A stretch of 64,000 bases of DNA, taken from contig CAZPVT010000030.1 in the NCBI GenBank assembly GCA_964590395.1, forward strand, positions 186,001 through 250,000, read 5' to 3'. Shown piece after piece: positions 34,456 to 43,256 of the stretch. The notes below the pieces were generated by a model. It saw only the letters and a list, made by a program, of their open reading frames with translations. It had not been told where the DNA came from and made no database searches. The first letter of the stretch is position 1. Each line of letters starts with the position of its first letter. Both the position numbers and the translations under genes were made by a program. This DNA comes from JAOABP01 sp964590395 (lineage in GTDB: Bacteria > Hydrothermota > Tepidihabitantia > Tepidihabitantales > Tepidihabitantaceae).

Positions 34456-35241
34456 ATGAGTAATAGAATATCTGATACGGAAATATCACGCGCAATTATT
34501 GAACATTACTTTGAACAATTGCTTAATTCTCTCAATGTTGACGTAGCAGTTGTTGGTGCTGGACCGGCTGGCTTGACTGCCGCCTGGAAAATAGCGGAAA
34601 GTGGATTTAAGACCGTAGTCTTTGAACGCGCATTGAAACCCGGAGGCGGTATGCCGGGCGGTGGCATGATGTTCTCTAATATTGTAGTTCAGCAGGAGGC
34701 TACCGATATTTTAAAAGAACTCGGGGTAAGATACCAGGAACGATTACCGGGTTATTTCGTTGCCGACGCATTGGAAACATTAGGTTGTCTTCTGGCAAAA
34801 GTGGCACATGCGGGAGTCAAGATATTCAATCTTATCAGTGTTGAGGATGTACTTTTGATTGAGGCTCGAGTCTGTGGATTGGTAATTAACTGGAGTGCGG
34901 TGGAGCTTGCTCATCTCCACGTTGACCCGCTGACAATAAAAGCTGAGGTGGTAATTGATGCAACCGGTCACGCATCAGAAGTAGTTAATCGACTCGTTAA
35001 AAAGGCTCGGGTGCGACTGAATACCATTTCCGGTGGTGTGGAAGGCGAAAAACCAATGTGGGCGGATATGGCAGAAAAATTGACGCTCGAAAATACCAGA
35101 GAATTATATCCGGGATTATGGGTAGCCGGGATGGCAGCGAATGCTGTATTTGGTGGGCCAAGGATGGGTCCAATATTTGGTGGCATGCTTCTTTCAGGCA
35201 GAAAAGTAGCTGAAGATGTCTGTAAAAATTTTTCCCTTTGA
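34456..35241 (+). CDS. thi4: THI4-family sulfide-dependent thiazole synthase
   Basis: A 261-residue FAD/NAD-binding-fold protein that makes the ADP-thiazole precursor of thiamine. The dinucleotide loop is VAVVGAGPAGLTAAW, followed by PGGGMPGGGMMF, and the C-terminal block GMAANAVFGGPRMGPIFGGM is diagnostic. At the position of the sulfur-donating Cys of yeast THI4 the protein has His (LHVDPL), as in methanogen enzymes that use free sulfide catalytically. This suggests an anaerobic, sulfidic habitat. The ATG at 34456 was chosen because the promoter ends just before it; an upstream in-frame codon at 34426 lies in the promoter. The stop overlaps lptE. Confidence 0.92.
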   Translation: MSNRISDTEISRAIIEHYFEQLLNSLNVDVAVVGAGPAGLTAAWKIAESGFKTVVFERALKPGGGMPGGGMMFSNIVVQQEATDILKELGVRYQERLPGYFVADALETLGCLLAKVAHAGVKIFNLISVEDVLLIEARVCGLVINWSAVELAHLHVDPLTIKAEVVIDATGHASEVVNRLVKKARVRLNTISGGVEGEKPMWADMAEKLTLENTRELYPGLWVAGMAANAVFGGPRMGPIFGGMLLSGRKVAEDVCKNFSL

Positions 35242-35729
35242 TGGTTAAACGATGCCCAGAGCAATTGGTTTTTCCCCTTCTGCTTCTTCTGCTGCATTGC
35301 GGTTACTCTACCCGTTCCCTACTTCCATCTCATCTACGCACGGTAGCCATTGCCTCAATAGAAAATTTCACGACTCAACCAGGGTTGGCTGAAGAAATCG
35401 GTATAATCCTTCCCCGGGTTTTCAATTCCGATCGCAGCCTGCGGGTTACTAACGTTGAACAGGCCGACCTTATAATTTCACTGATGGTTGTCAATTTTTC
35501 ACGAACCCCTGCTGCATACGACGCAGATCAAAATATATCTGCCTACGAAATTACACTGTCAGCAGAGGTCGAAGCCGTTGACCAAATACGTAACGAACCC
35601 TTTTTTTCAGGATTGCTCACCAGTCGGATTTCTTATAACCCGGAGAACAAAAATGAAGAGGATGTCAGAAGGGAGGCGGTAGAAAAACTTTGTCGTGAGG
35701 TTGTCCGTCAGGTTATTACTAAATGGTAA
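35241..35729 (+). CDS. lptE: LptE-like LPS-assembly lipoprotein
   Basis: A 162-residue lipoprotein with lipobox LLLHC (Cys near residue 20) followed by GYS, as in LptE. The middle IASIENFTTQPGLAEEI and LRVTNVEQADLIISLMVVNF are typical of the LptE/RlpB fold. LptE plugs the LptD barrel at the outer membrane. LptF and LptG are encoded on the other strand at 40317-42652, which agrees with an LPS-bearing envelope. The ATG at 35241 overlaps the thi4 stop by one base and the gene overlaps the methyltransferase gene by 7 nt. Confidence 0.82.
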   Translation: MVKRCPEQLVFPLLLLLLHCGYSTRSLLPSHLRTVAIASIENFTTQPGLAEEIGIILPRVFNSDRSLRVTNVEQADLIISLMVVNFSRTPAAYDADQNISAYEITLSAEVEAVDQIRNEPFFSGLLTSRISYNPENKNEEDVRREAVEKLCREVVRQVITKW

Positions 35730-37066
35730 CCAGCCATTCCCGCGCGAAGACCCAAGAGGTTGAACTGTTTGTCGAACGACTGATTCCCGGCGGAGATGGT
35801 ATTGCCAACTGGAATGGAAAAAAGGTATTCGTCCGGTTTGCTGCTCCCAACGAAAGGATTAAAGCACAAATTATTCTGGAGAAAAAAGATTACGCAGTTG
35901 CCAGAATAGAAAAAATCATCGTCCCATCACCATTACGCGTAAAACCTCGATGTCAATTTTATGGCCAATGTGGTGGTTGTCAACTGCAGCATATTATCTA
36001 CACTGGTCAATTGGTTATTAAGAAGTTACTAATTAACGATGCCCTTCAGCATATCGGTAGAATCTATGTGCCAGTGGACAATATCAAGTGCCACTCCATT
36101 GAGTGGTGCTACCGGAACAAAACTCAATACCCAGTAAGGAGAAAAAATCAAGTTGTAAAAATTGGTTATTTTCAACGAAATAGCCATCGGTTGATTGAGA
36201 TAACCAATTGTCTGCTTCATCCAGAATATTTTGACGAACTCCGGACAAAAATCAGTCAACTTATCTTCGAAACCGGCGAAATGCCGTACGATGAAATTAC
36301 CAATTCGGGTAACATCCGACATATCGTATTGCGCCAAAATGAAGCTAACGGGGCGCTGATAATTGTGGTAACGCGAACGCGAAAACTTAAGGAAAAGTTT
36401 GCAGAAAAACTAATGGCACTCCCTCGGATTACCGGGGTGGTTCAAAGTATCAATCCGCTAAAGACTGATCGTATTTTAGGTACTAAGACTGTTTTGCTTT
36501 CTGGTAATAGCTATGTTGAATACGAAATTTTAGGCAATAGATTTCGGGTATCAGCCACTTCATTCTTCCAGGTTAATATCGGTCAAGCAGAGGAACTATG
36601 TCGCCAAGTTGTCGAACTTTTAGCTCCGGATGGTGCGGAAAAGGTTATTGATCTGTTCAGTGGGGTAGGTATGTTAAGTCTGGTAGTTGCTCCGATGGTA
36701 AGAAAGGTGGTTGGTATTGAGATAGAGCCATCAGCGGTTGCCGATGCGCAGTTTAACGCTAAAGTGCAGAATAGAAACAATGTTGAGTTTATTCAGGGTG
36801 ATGTTAATAAATCAATCAGTCGAATAGATTCTGCCGATGCGGTAATCGTTGATCCCCCGCGAAAAGGTTGTACTCCCGAACTGCTCAATCAAATAGCCAA
36901 CCTGAATTCCCGAAGCATTATCTATGTTTCCTGTAATCCCGTTACTCTGGCTCGTGACCTTGCAATCCTTGAAAGGTATGGATACTTATGCGACCGGATT
37001 AAACCGCTGGATATGTTTCCCCAGACTGCACATGTTGAGGTGGTAGTAAGGTTAATAAAGGGATAA
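35723..37066 (+). CDS. rlmD: 23S rRNA/tRNA (uracil-C5)-methyltransferase, RlmD/TrmA family
   Basis: A 447-residue SAM-dependent methyltransferase. An N-terminal TRAM domain (residues 8-65) is followed by the 4Fe-4S-binding CQFYGQCGGCQLQH, the SAM site VIDLFSGVGMLSL, the DPPRKGC motif and SCNPVTLARDL with the catalytic Cys. All are family hallmarks of RumA/RlmD/RlmCD enzymes. The exact target (U1939, U747 or tRNA U54) cannot be read from the sequence, so the symbol is provisional. It overlaps lptE by 7 nt. Confidence 0.9.
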   Translation: MVTSHSRAKTQEVELFVERLIPGGDGIANWNGKKVFVRFAAPNERIKAQIILEKKDYAVARIEKIIVPSPLRVKPRCQFYGQCGGCQLQHIIYTGQLVIKKLLINDALQHIGRIYVPVDNIKCHSIEWCYRNKTQYPVRRKNQVVKIGYFQRNSHRLIEITNCLLHPEYFDELRTKISQLIFETGEMPYDEITNSGNIRHIVLRQNEANGALIIVVTRTRKLKEKFAEKLMALPRITGVVQSINPLKTDRILGTKTVLLSGNSYVEYEILGNRFRVSATSFFQVNIGQAEELCRQVVELLAPDGAEKVIDLFSGVGMLSLVVAPMVRKVVGIEIEPSAVADAQFNAKVQNRNNVEFIQGDVNKSISRIDSADAVIVDPPRKGCTPELLNQIANLNSRSIIYVSCNPVTLARDLAILERYGYLCDRIKPLDMFPQTAHVEVVVRLIKG

Positions 37067-37077
37067 TCACTCGCCGG

Positions 37078-38559
37078 ATGGAAGTAATAACTGGTTTATT
37101 AATCACCGAACCAAATGCCAAACCGTACGCGGGCAAGTTGGTAATTGATGAGGGGAAAATTGCCGCAATAATTCCGGTCCCTAATTCAACAGTCAGTTTT
37201 TTTATCGTCCCAGGGTTCATCGACAGTCATGCTCATCCGATAGAAAATGGGCTAAGGGATATTTTTCCCGATCTCTCCCCTGCGCGTTCAGTTGCCGATG
37301 TTCTTGATCTCATTGCCGGTGCTTATGCACAAAAGCAGAATTTACCCGTGATGCTTGCCTTTAATTTTGACCCCGATGCCATAAAAGAACATCGTTATCT
37401 TTATCGTCGGGAACTTGATCGGCTTAGCCGAGAAAAACCTATTTTCGTTTATCGACTTGATGGTCATTCTGGTATTGGCAACTCGGCGGCACTGGTTCTG
37501 ATACCGACGACACAACAAGAAGGTCTGGAACTTGATGGGGCGGGGAAACCAACCGGTGTGGTACGGGGAGTGGCGTTCGAAACTTTGACTTCTATTCTGA
37601 AACGAAAACTGCCATCAGAAATTATTAAGGATGCGATAACGATCACCACTAACTACGCTATAAGTAGAGGTATCACCGTGCTCGCCGCATTGGTCGGTTC
37701 AGATGAATTAACGGAAGCTGAGTGGCAGATAATCGTTGATGCCTTATCATCGGCCACAATAAGGATGGAACCGTTTTTACAAACCTGGAAACCGGAAATA
37801 GCCCAGCGTTTTGGTCTAAATAGAATAGGTGGTTGTTTACTGATTGACGGTTCCTTTGGCTCCCATACCGCGGCATTAATAGATGATTACACCGATGCAC
37901 CTGGATTTAAGGGTATACTATACCACCGGGATGAAAAACTGATCACCTTCATAAGCAAATGCTGTGAACTGGGACTACAAACTGCTTTTCACGCCATCGG
38001 TGACCGAGCAATTGAACAGGTTTTAAAATGCTATGAGGTGGTGGTAAAGAAACATCAGATTAAACATTTAAGACATCGAATAGAACACGCGGAGTTATTG
38101 TCACAAGACCTGATTTCACGGATTTCATCTTTAGGGCTCCTGCTCTGTGTTCAGCCAGTTTTTGAAACGTTCTGGGGTGGGCCGGACCTAATGTATGCGC
38201 AAAGGTTGGGAGAACGGTGGCGCCATACTAGCCCTTTGAGGAGATTGGTTAACGCCGGAGTTACAGTTGCGGGGGGAAGCGACGCACCCGTCACGCCACT
38301 TGATCCTCTACAGGGAATTAAATCCGCGATCTCTTTACCCAATCTATCCGAAAGCATAACACCGGAGGATGCACTTGCCCTTTTTACCACCAATGCGGCA
38401 TACTCTCTCGGTATGGACCACCAAGTTGGTAAATTAGAGCCAGGTTGGTATGCTGATTTTGTAATTTTGGACGCTGATCCACGTGTAAATCCCTCCTGTC
38501 AGATAATTGCCACATATTGTGGTGGGAGATTGGTTTATCAGCGCAGTCATGGCAAATAA
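37078..38559 (+). CDS. YtcJ-like amidohydrolase
   Basis: A 493-residue metal-dependent hydrolase of the amidohydrolase superfamily. GFIDSHAHP near residue 47 has the first metal-binding HxH, QTAFHAIGDRAIEQV and HRIEHAELL carry the later His ligands, and VAGGSDAPVTPLDPL the catalytic Asp. This is the YtcJ/AepA branch of predicted amidohydrolases; its substrate is unknown. No signal peptide is present. The end overlaps polX by 11 nt, so it is part of the thi4-polX transcript. Confidence 0.87.
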   Translation: MEVITGLLITEPNAKPYAGKLVIDEGKIAAIIPVPNSTVSFFIVPGFIDSHAHPIENGLRDIFPDLSPARSVADVLDLIAGAYAQKQNLPVMLAFNFDPDAIKEHRYLYRRELDRLSREKPIFVYRLDGHSGIGNSAALVLIPTTQQEGLELDGAGKPTGVVRGVAFETLTSILKRKLPSEIIKDAITITTNYAISRGITVLAALVGSDELTEAEWQIIVDALSSATIRMEPFLQTWKPEIAQRFGLNRIGGCLLIDGSFGSHTAALIDDYTDAPGFKGILYHRDEKLITFISKCCELGLQTAFHAIGDRAIEQVLKCYEVVVKKHQIKHLRHRIEHAELLSQDLISRISSLGLLLCVQPVFETFWGGPDLMYAQRLGERWRHTSPLRRLVNAGVTVAGGSDAPVTPLDPLQGIKSAISLPNLSESITPEDALALFTTNAAYSLGMDHQVGKLEPGWYADFVILDADPRVNPSCQIIATYCGGRLVYQRSHGK

Positions 38560-40282
38560 GAATCAGGAACTCGCCAGCATATTTGAGCGCATTGCCGATG
38601 CCTTAGAACTGAAAGGTGAAACCGGTTTTCGGGTACTTGCATATCGCAAGGCAGCCAGGGTTCTTGCCGATTTAGCCGATGATGTAGTTGATCTTGACCG
38701 GGAGGGTTGCTTAGTAAAAATACCGGGGATTGGTTCCGGGATTGCCAGCAAGATTCATGAATATCTTACTACTGGCAGGATGGAAAAATTTGATGAGGTA
38801 ACAGCTGGTATTGAATCGGGCCTATTTGCACTTTTAGAAATTCCCGGATTGGGGCCGAAAACATTAAAGATGCTTAACGAAAAGCTCAAGGTGAAGGATA
38901 TAGATGATTTAAAACGAGTTTTAGCCGATGGCTCTGCTGCTCAGTTGCCCGGAATGGGTGAAAGAAAGGTGGCAAATATTCTCAAGGGCATTGCTAATGT
39001 CGAGCACACCGGCAAACGGATGTATTTAAATGAGGCATTTGAGCTTACCGAAGCCCTTATTGACCATTTAACCAAAGAGCGTGCTATTGATAAAATTGCT
39101 TATGCTGGTTCTTTGCGTCGGGGCAAAGAGACGATCGGCGATATCGATATTCTGGTAACGGGCAAAAACTCCGCTAAAATCATAAACCGTTTTATCAACT
39201 TTCCCACTGTACGCGAGGTGCTTGCTGCTGGAGAAACCAAAGCCTCAGTTCTCATTGATACGGGTATCGGTTTTCGCCAAGCTGATCTTCGGGTGGTTGA
39301 AAACGAGTCGTTCGGTGCCGCCTTACAGTATTTTACCGGTTCTAAAGATCACAATATTGCGTTACGGATGATGGCGCAAAAAAATGGGTTGAAACTTTCT
39401 GAATATGGCGTCTTCAGGAAAGAAAAAAGAGTTGCCGGTGCAACCGAGTTTGAGGTCTATCAGGTACTCGGTCTGCCCTACATTGAGCCAGAACTGAGAG
39501 AAAACCAGGGCGAGATTGAGGCCGCGTTAGAGAACCGGTTGCCGCATCTGATAACAATAAACGACATCAAATCTGATTTGCACATCCATACCGATCTCTC
39601 TGACGGTACCTCATCTTTAACGGAAATTGTTGCCGGAGCACAAAAACTCGGTTATACCCATATAGCGATAACCGAGCACTCTTTATCTGCCGGCTATGCG
39701 GGAGGACTTTCTGAAGAGGAATTACTGCGTCGATGTGAAGAAATCGATAAGTTAAACTCAAAATTAAACGGCTTTCGTATTCTAAAGTCAGCAGAGGTTG
39801 ACATTACCCCTGACGGTAGGTTAGATTATTCCGACAAAACCATCGCGGCGCTGGATATCGTTATTGCTGCTGTTCATCAAGCATTTAATCGCGAAGTAAC
39901 AAAACGTATCTGTTTTGCCATCGAACATCCACTGGTGCAAATCATCGCTCACCCCAGTGGTAGACTAATCGGTAGGAGACCGGGGTATGATATTGATTTG
40001 GATAAGGTAATTGAATGTGCCGCAAAACATAACAAAATCCTCGAAATCAACTCCTATTATGAGCGGCTGGATTTAAACGATATTTGGGCACGAAAGGCAA
40101 AGGCAGCGGGAGTGTTAATCGCAATTAATACCGATGCCCATTCGCTAACCGATTTAAGCTGGATGCGTTATGGAGTTCTGACTGCGCGCCGTGCCTGGCT
40201 AGAAACGCAAGATGTGATAAATTGTCTTGTCCTTTCGGATCTGTTAAAGCTTCTTAACCGAATTGCTACTCTTTCGGCATAA
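38549..40282 (+). CDS. polX: PolX-type DNA polymerase/3'-5' exonuclease
   Basis: A 577-residue protein from the ATG at 38549. The N-terminal half is a family X polymerase: helix-hairpin-helix motifs (KIPGIGSGIASKIHEYL; LEIPGLGPKTLKML), the palm GSLRRGKETIGDIDILV with the metal-binding Asp pair, and YFTGSKDHNIALR. The C-terminal half is a PHP domain starting at SDLHIHTDLSDGTSSL, with TEHS and NTDAHS ligands. PolX fills gaps in base-excision repair. It is the last gene before a convergent lptG. Confidence 0.95.
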   Translation: MANKNQELASIFERIADALELKGETGFRVLAYRKAARVLADLADDVVDLDREGCLVKIPGIGSGIASKIHEYLTTGRMEKFDEVTAGIESGLFALLEIPGLGPKTLKMLNEKLKVKDIDDLKRVLADGSAAQLPGMGERKVANILKGIANVEHTGKRMYLNEAFELTEALIDHLTKERAIDKIAYAGSLRRGKETIGDIDILVTGKNSAKIINRFINFPTVREVLAAGETKASVLIDTGIGFRQADLRVVENESFGAALQYFTGSKDHNIALRMMAQKNGLKLSEYGVFRKEKRVAGATEFEVYQVLGLPYIEPELRENQGEIEAALENRLPHLITINDIKSDLHIHTDLSDGTSSLTEIVAGAQKLGYTHIAITEHSLSAGYAGGLSEEELLRRCEEIDKLNSKLNGFRILKSAEVDITPDGRLDYSDKTIAALDIVIAAVHQAFNREVTKRICFAIEHPLVQIIAHPSGRLIGRRPGYDIDLDKVIECAAKHNKILEINSYYERLDLNDIWARKAKAAGVLIAINTDAHSLTDLSWMRYGVLTARRAWLETQDVINCLVLSDLLKLLNRIATLSA

Positions 40283-40308
40283 AACCAGTTGTCACTTATA
40301 ATGCCGAA
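40273..40308. repeat. Inverted repeat between convergent polX and lptG
   Basis: TTCGGCAT (40273-40280) and ATGCCGAA (40301-40308) form an 8-bp stem with a 20-nt loop in the 34-nt gap between the stop codons and the polX end. It could act as a bidirectional terminator, but no T-run follows on either side. Confidence 0.4.
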
Positions 40309-40316
40309 GCTACTTG

Positions 40317-41414
40317 TCATATCGCTACTTTTATGAATAATATAAGGGCAACGCCGGCAAAAATAATATTGGGTATCCAAGCGGCGGCGATCGGAATTAC
40401 CACGTGAGAAGTTCCGAATGCCCGAAAAGTTTGGATTACCCCCCAGTAGAGAAATGAAAAAAGCAGGCCCAATCCCAAGCCTAACATCACCCCGCCACGC
40501 AGTCGCCGAACCGACAGCGGCAATCCCAATAGAACCATGATTAAACCGATCAACGAGTAGGAAAAGCGATAGTGATATTCTAGTTCCTCTCGGGCAACAT
40601 TTTCACCGTTGTTTTTCATTTTCTTGATAAATTTCCGCAAGACCGAAGTTGATATTTCATCTATTGGCCGACCATTGATACCGGTTTCTTCAAGGAGCCC
40701 TCCTAGTATAACTAAATCTTTTTGATTGGCTTGAAGAAAATCCTCTTCACCTGAGGGAATAAATTTTCTGATCTTAATGTTTTCCCCTATCCAGATACTG
40801 TCTTGGTATTCTGCTCTTTCGCCATCAATCCGATATACCACTTGCCGTGACTTATTTAACTCAATTAACAAAAAGTTGCGCAATGAGGAACCGTTATTTT
40901 TCTCCCCCATTGGTTTTTCCAACTCTTTGCTCCAAAAAACAATATTGCCATCAACGCGGTAAATATCCTGCAGTCTTTGGGTGCTTGGTGGACTCCGTTT
41001 TTCTATTGTCAGACGACGGAGGTCGGTTAACTGGCGGTTGAAGGGAATCGTAATCCACTCGTTGCCAATTAGATAAATAAAAATCGACACTATGCCGATA
41101 AAGACTGCCGGGCCAAAGAGCCGATAGATAATTACGCCCGAACTTTTAAATGCAGACAGTTCATTGTTACGTGTCAGTTGTCCATAAACAACAAATACTG
41201 CCAAAATCAGGCTCACTGGATATAACAATACAATCGCGGAAGGCAAACTGTAAAAATAGTATTGAAGGATTACCCAGAAACTCACCTTACGGGAGGTAAA
41301 ATAGCTCAATTCTTCAAACAGGTCGATAAGTAAATAAATTATTACCACAGACAACAGTGCCAGTGATACGAATTTTATTAGTTCCTTTAAAAGATGGCGG
41401 TCAATCGTTGTCAT
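40317..41414 (-). CDS. lptG: LptG-like LPS transport permease
   Basis: A 365-residue YjgP/YjgQ-family protein with three membrane helices at each end around a periplasmic beta-jellyroll domain. MTTIDRHLLKELIKFVSL and the C-terminal YRFSYSLIGLIMVLLGLPLS block are typical. With LptF and LptB it extracts LPS from the inner membrane. The ATG overlaps the upstream lptF stop (ATGA). The split between LptF and LptG is assigned from gene order and length and could be reversed. Confidence 0.85.
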   Translation of the reverse strand: MTTIDRHLLKELIKFVSLALLSVVIIYLLIDLFEELSYFTSRKVSFWVILQYYFYSLPSAIVLLYPVSLILAVFVVYGQLTRNNELSAFKSSGVIIYRLFGPAVFIGIVSIFIYLIGNEWITIPFNRQLTDLRRLTIEKRSPPSTQRLQDIYRVDGNIVFWSKELEKPMGEKNNGSSLRNFLLIELNKSRQVVYRIDGERAEYQDSIWIGENIKIRKFIPSGEEDFLQANQKDLVILGGLLEETGINGRPIDEISTSVLRKFIKKMKNNGENVAREELEYHYRFSYSLIGLIMVLLGLPLSVRRLRGGVMLGLGLGLLFSFLYWGVIQTFRAFGTSHVVIPIAAAWIPNIIFAGVALILFIKVAI

Positions 41415-42652
41415 TTTCTTTTCATCGTTATTTTCCTAATTGGCGAGAACTCAAAAAATGCCCGCGAAAAAAATTCCGTTACGGGAACAAAAAGAAGGAG
41501 ATTGGGTAACCACATTCCTAAGAAGGGGGAAAGTTTACCGGCTTCGGCAAAATTTTCTCCGGCAAGAAGCAGGACATAGTAAATAGCAAAGAAAATCAGT
41601 CCAATAATGAAACCGGTTCCCACACCACCTCGTCGTAGCAAGAGTCCGAGCGGGCCACCAAACAGGACAAAGAAAAAGCAGGAAAATGCTAATGAAAACC
41701 GTTTCTGTAGTTCGGCTAATAAACGGGTCGCTTCCTGTTTGCGATACCGCAAACGAGTTTTGAACTCCTCTGACCGAGCTATCGATTGTTCGCCTAAATT
41801 TGTTACTCTGACCGCCGCGGATAATTGTTTTTTTATTTTCTCGATATCCCGGGTGATTTCTTCGGTTTGTTTAAGTAACTGGGGAAGTAGCATTTCGTCA
41901 TTGCTGCGGTATTCCCGGGCCCGGCGGATCAATTGGTCATCGTTCAAGATATTGATCGTCTGTTCCTTAAATGATAGTCGACGGTAATTATCGTTGCTTA
42001 GCAATTCGTGGATTTCTCCATCGTAAAGTGTTAGAACCAGATAACGGTCATCCGGGGTGTATTTGATCAATCCACGCGGAGCAGTGACAAATGTTGGCGA
42101 CTTGCTCCCACGACTACGTTCGAAAATGAGGACATTGTTCACGGTTGAACGACGTTCGTCAATGGCACCGATGTAAACCATATATCCAGGAAAATCATCC
42201 ATAAACACCCGTTCCTGAATTCTGAGTGCTGGTTTTTTGCGGGCGATGTCAGTTAAAAGGTTGCGTACTTGATGCTGGGTTTCCGGGACAACATAACCAT
42301 TAAAAAATACCATTACCGGAACGAGTGCGAGACTAAAAAACAGCACTGGTAAAAAAAGTCGCCAAGTTGGTAAGCCCGCTACCCGCACGACAGCAACTTC
42401 ATTATCCTGCGCCATTCTGCCATAGGTAATTACTCCACCGATCAACCCACCTAATGGAGCACTGATACTGAGGACGAAAGGCAGAGAAAACAAAGCGATT
42501 TCCCCTACTGCAGCAATTGGCACTCCTTTACGTACTAATAGATCGGCAAGCAAAAATAGCCTGTCCATTAAAAGGATAAATGCCAATACGATAATTGCAA
42601 AGATAAAATACACCACGAATTCCTTCAATACCTCGCGTGGTAATAACTTCAT
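41411..42652 (-). CDS. lptF: LptF-like LPS transport permease
   Basis: A 413-residue YjgP/YjgQ-family protein from the ATG at 42652 (MKLLPREVLKEF); a TTG three codons earlier falls in the -10 box. Six membrane helices surround a periplasmic domain that holds a predicted coiled-coil region (LKQTEEITRDIEKIKKQLSA). SFAFSCFFFVLFGGPLG-like sequence near the end is the conserved family block. It is coupled to lptG by a 4-nt overlap. The promoter contains a palindrome. Confidence 0.85.
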   Translation of the reverse strand: MKLLPREVLKEFVVYFIFAIIVLAFILLMDRLFLLADLLVRKGVPIAAVGEIALFSLPFVLSISAPLGGLIGGVITYGRMAQDNEVAVVRVAGLPTWRLFLPVLFFSLALVPVMVFFNGYVVPETQHQVRNLLTDIARKKPALRIQERVFMDDFPGYMVYIGAIDERRSTVNNVLIFERSRGSKSPTFVTAPRGLIKYTPDDRYLVLTLYDGEIHELLSNDNYRRLSFKEQTINILNDDQLIRRAREYRSNDEMLLPQLLKQTEEITRDIEKIKKQLSAAVRVTNLGEQSIARSEEFKTRLRYRKQEATRLLAELQKRFSLAFSCFFFVLFGGPLGLLLRRGGVGTGFIIGLIFFAIYYVLLLAGENFAEAGKLSPFLGMWLPNLLLFVPVTEFFSRAFFEFSPIRKITMKRK

Positions 42653-42660
42653 ATATATCA

Positions 42661-42688
42661 ATGATATATTGCCATTTGACTAAGTCAA
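42661..42688 (-). promoter_or_regulatory. lptF promoter with palindromic -35 region, 2-nt leader
   Basis: On the minus strand TTGACT (42688-42683), a 16-nt spacer and TATCAT (42666-42661); predicted start 42654, ATG at 42652. The -35 box is the left arm of a perfect palindrome TTGACTTAGTCAA, which could be an operator. Confidence 0.5.
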
Positions 42689-42789
42689 TTATTCAATTCC
42701 GTTATTCATCGTTGTTAAGACCATTTATTAAGAGAACCGATAGTTGATATCTGCTTAATAATCAAATTGTTATGCCATTTTTAACACTC

Positions 42790-42822
42790 GAAAAGGGGGC
42801 ATGCCAGGGGCTTACCCCATAG
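42790..42822 (-). terminator. Possible terminator after the folD-sprA-comEA operon
   Basis: In the 231-nt gap between comEA-like and lptF the minus strand reads GGGGTAAGCCCC followed by TGGCATGCCCCCTTTT. A short GC stem followed by four T is only weak support. The rest of this gap (42689-42893) shows nothing else I can identify. Confidence 0.3.
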
Positions 42823-42893
42823 TAATTATCCCTATGCCTATAATTGAACTATCGCCGGTTAATAACGAGCAAAGAGATCGCTAACTGCTGTTG

Positions 42894-43256
42894 CTAATTT
42901 TCTCCCGGGGGGTGGCAGATTACCAAATCTTTTATCGCATCGAATCTTTTAGGACCTATTCCCGGTACAGCGCGCAGGTCGTCTATTGTTTTGAATCCGC
43001 CTCTTCTTTTTCGATAGTCAATAATCCGCTGTGCCAGCACCGGCCCAATTCCAGGTAATGCTTCCAGGTGTTCTATTGTTGCCTGATTGATATCAATCAG
43101 GGTATCGGCAGCAACGGTGGTATCGGAATATTCAATGCTTATTGGCATGGAGTTAAGTCGTTTCTTTTGGCGAAAATATTTTATGCTATTTATCACTGCT
43201 CCTAATAGCAATGCGGTACTCAGGAATATTAGAACGATCAATTCTTTTTTATTCAT
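42894..43256 (-). CDS. ComEA-like helix-hairpin-helix DNA-binding protein
   Basis: A 120-residue protein with one N-terminal membrane helix (IVLIFLSTALLLGAVINSI) and a C-terminal double helix-hairpin-helix: DINQATIEHLEALPGIGPVLAQRI and DDLRAVPGIGPKRFDAI. This is the layout of ComEA, which binds incoming DNA in the periplasm during natural transformation. The start overlaps the sprA stop by one base (TAATG). A ComF-like protein is encoded elsewhere in the window, but no pilus or ComEC gene is present, so competence is only possible. Confidence 0.87.
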   Translation of the reverse strand: MNKKELIVLIFLSTALLLGAVINSIKYFRQKKRLNSMPISIEYSDTTVAADTLIDINQATIEHLEALPGIGPVLAQRIIDYRKRRGGFKTIDDLRAVPGIGPKRFDAIKDLVICHPPGEN

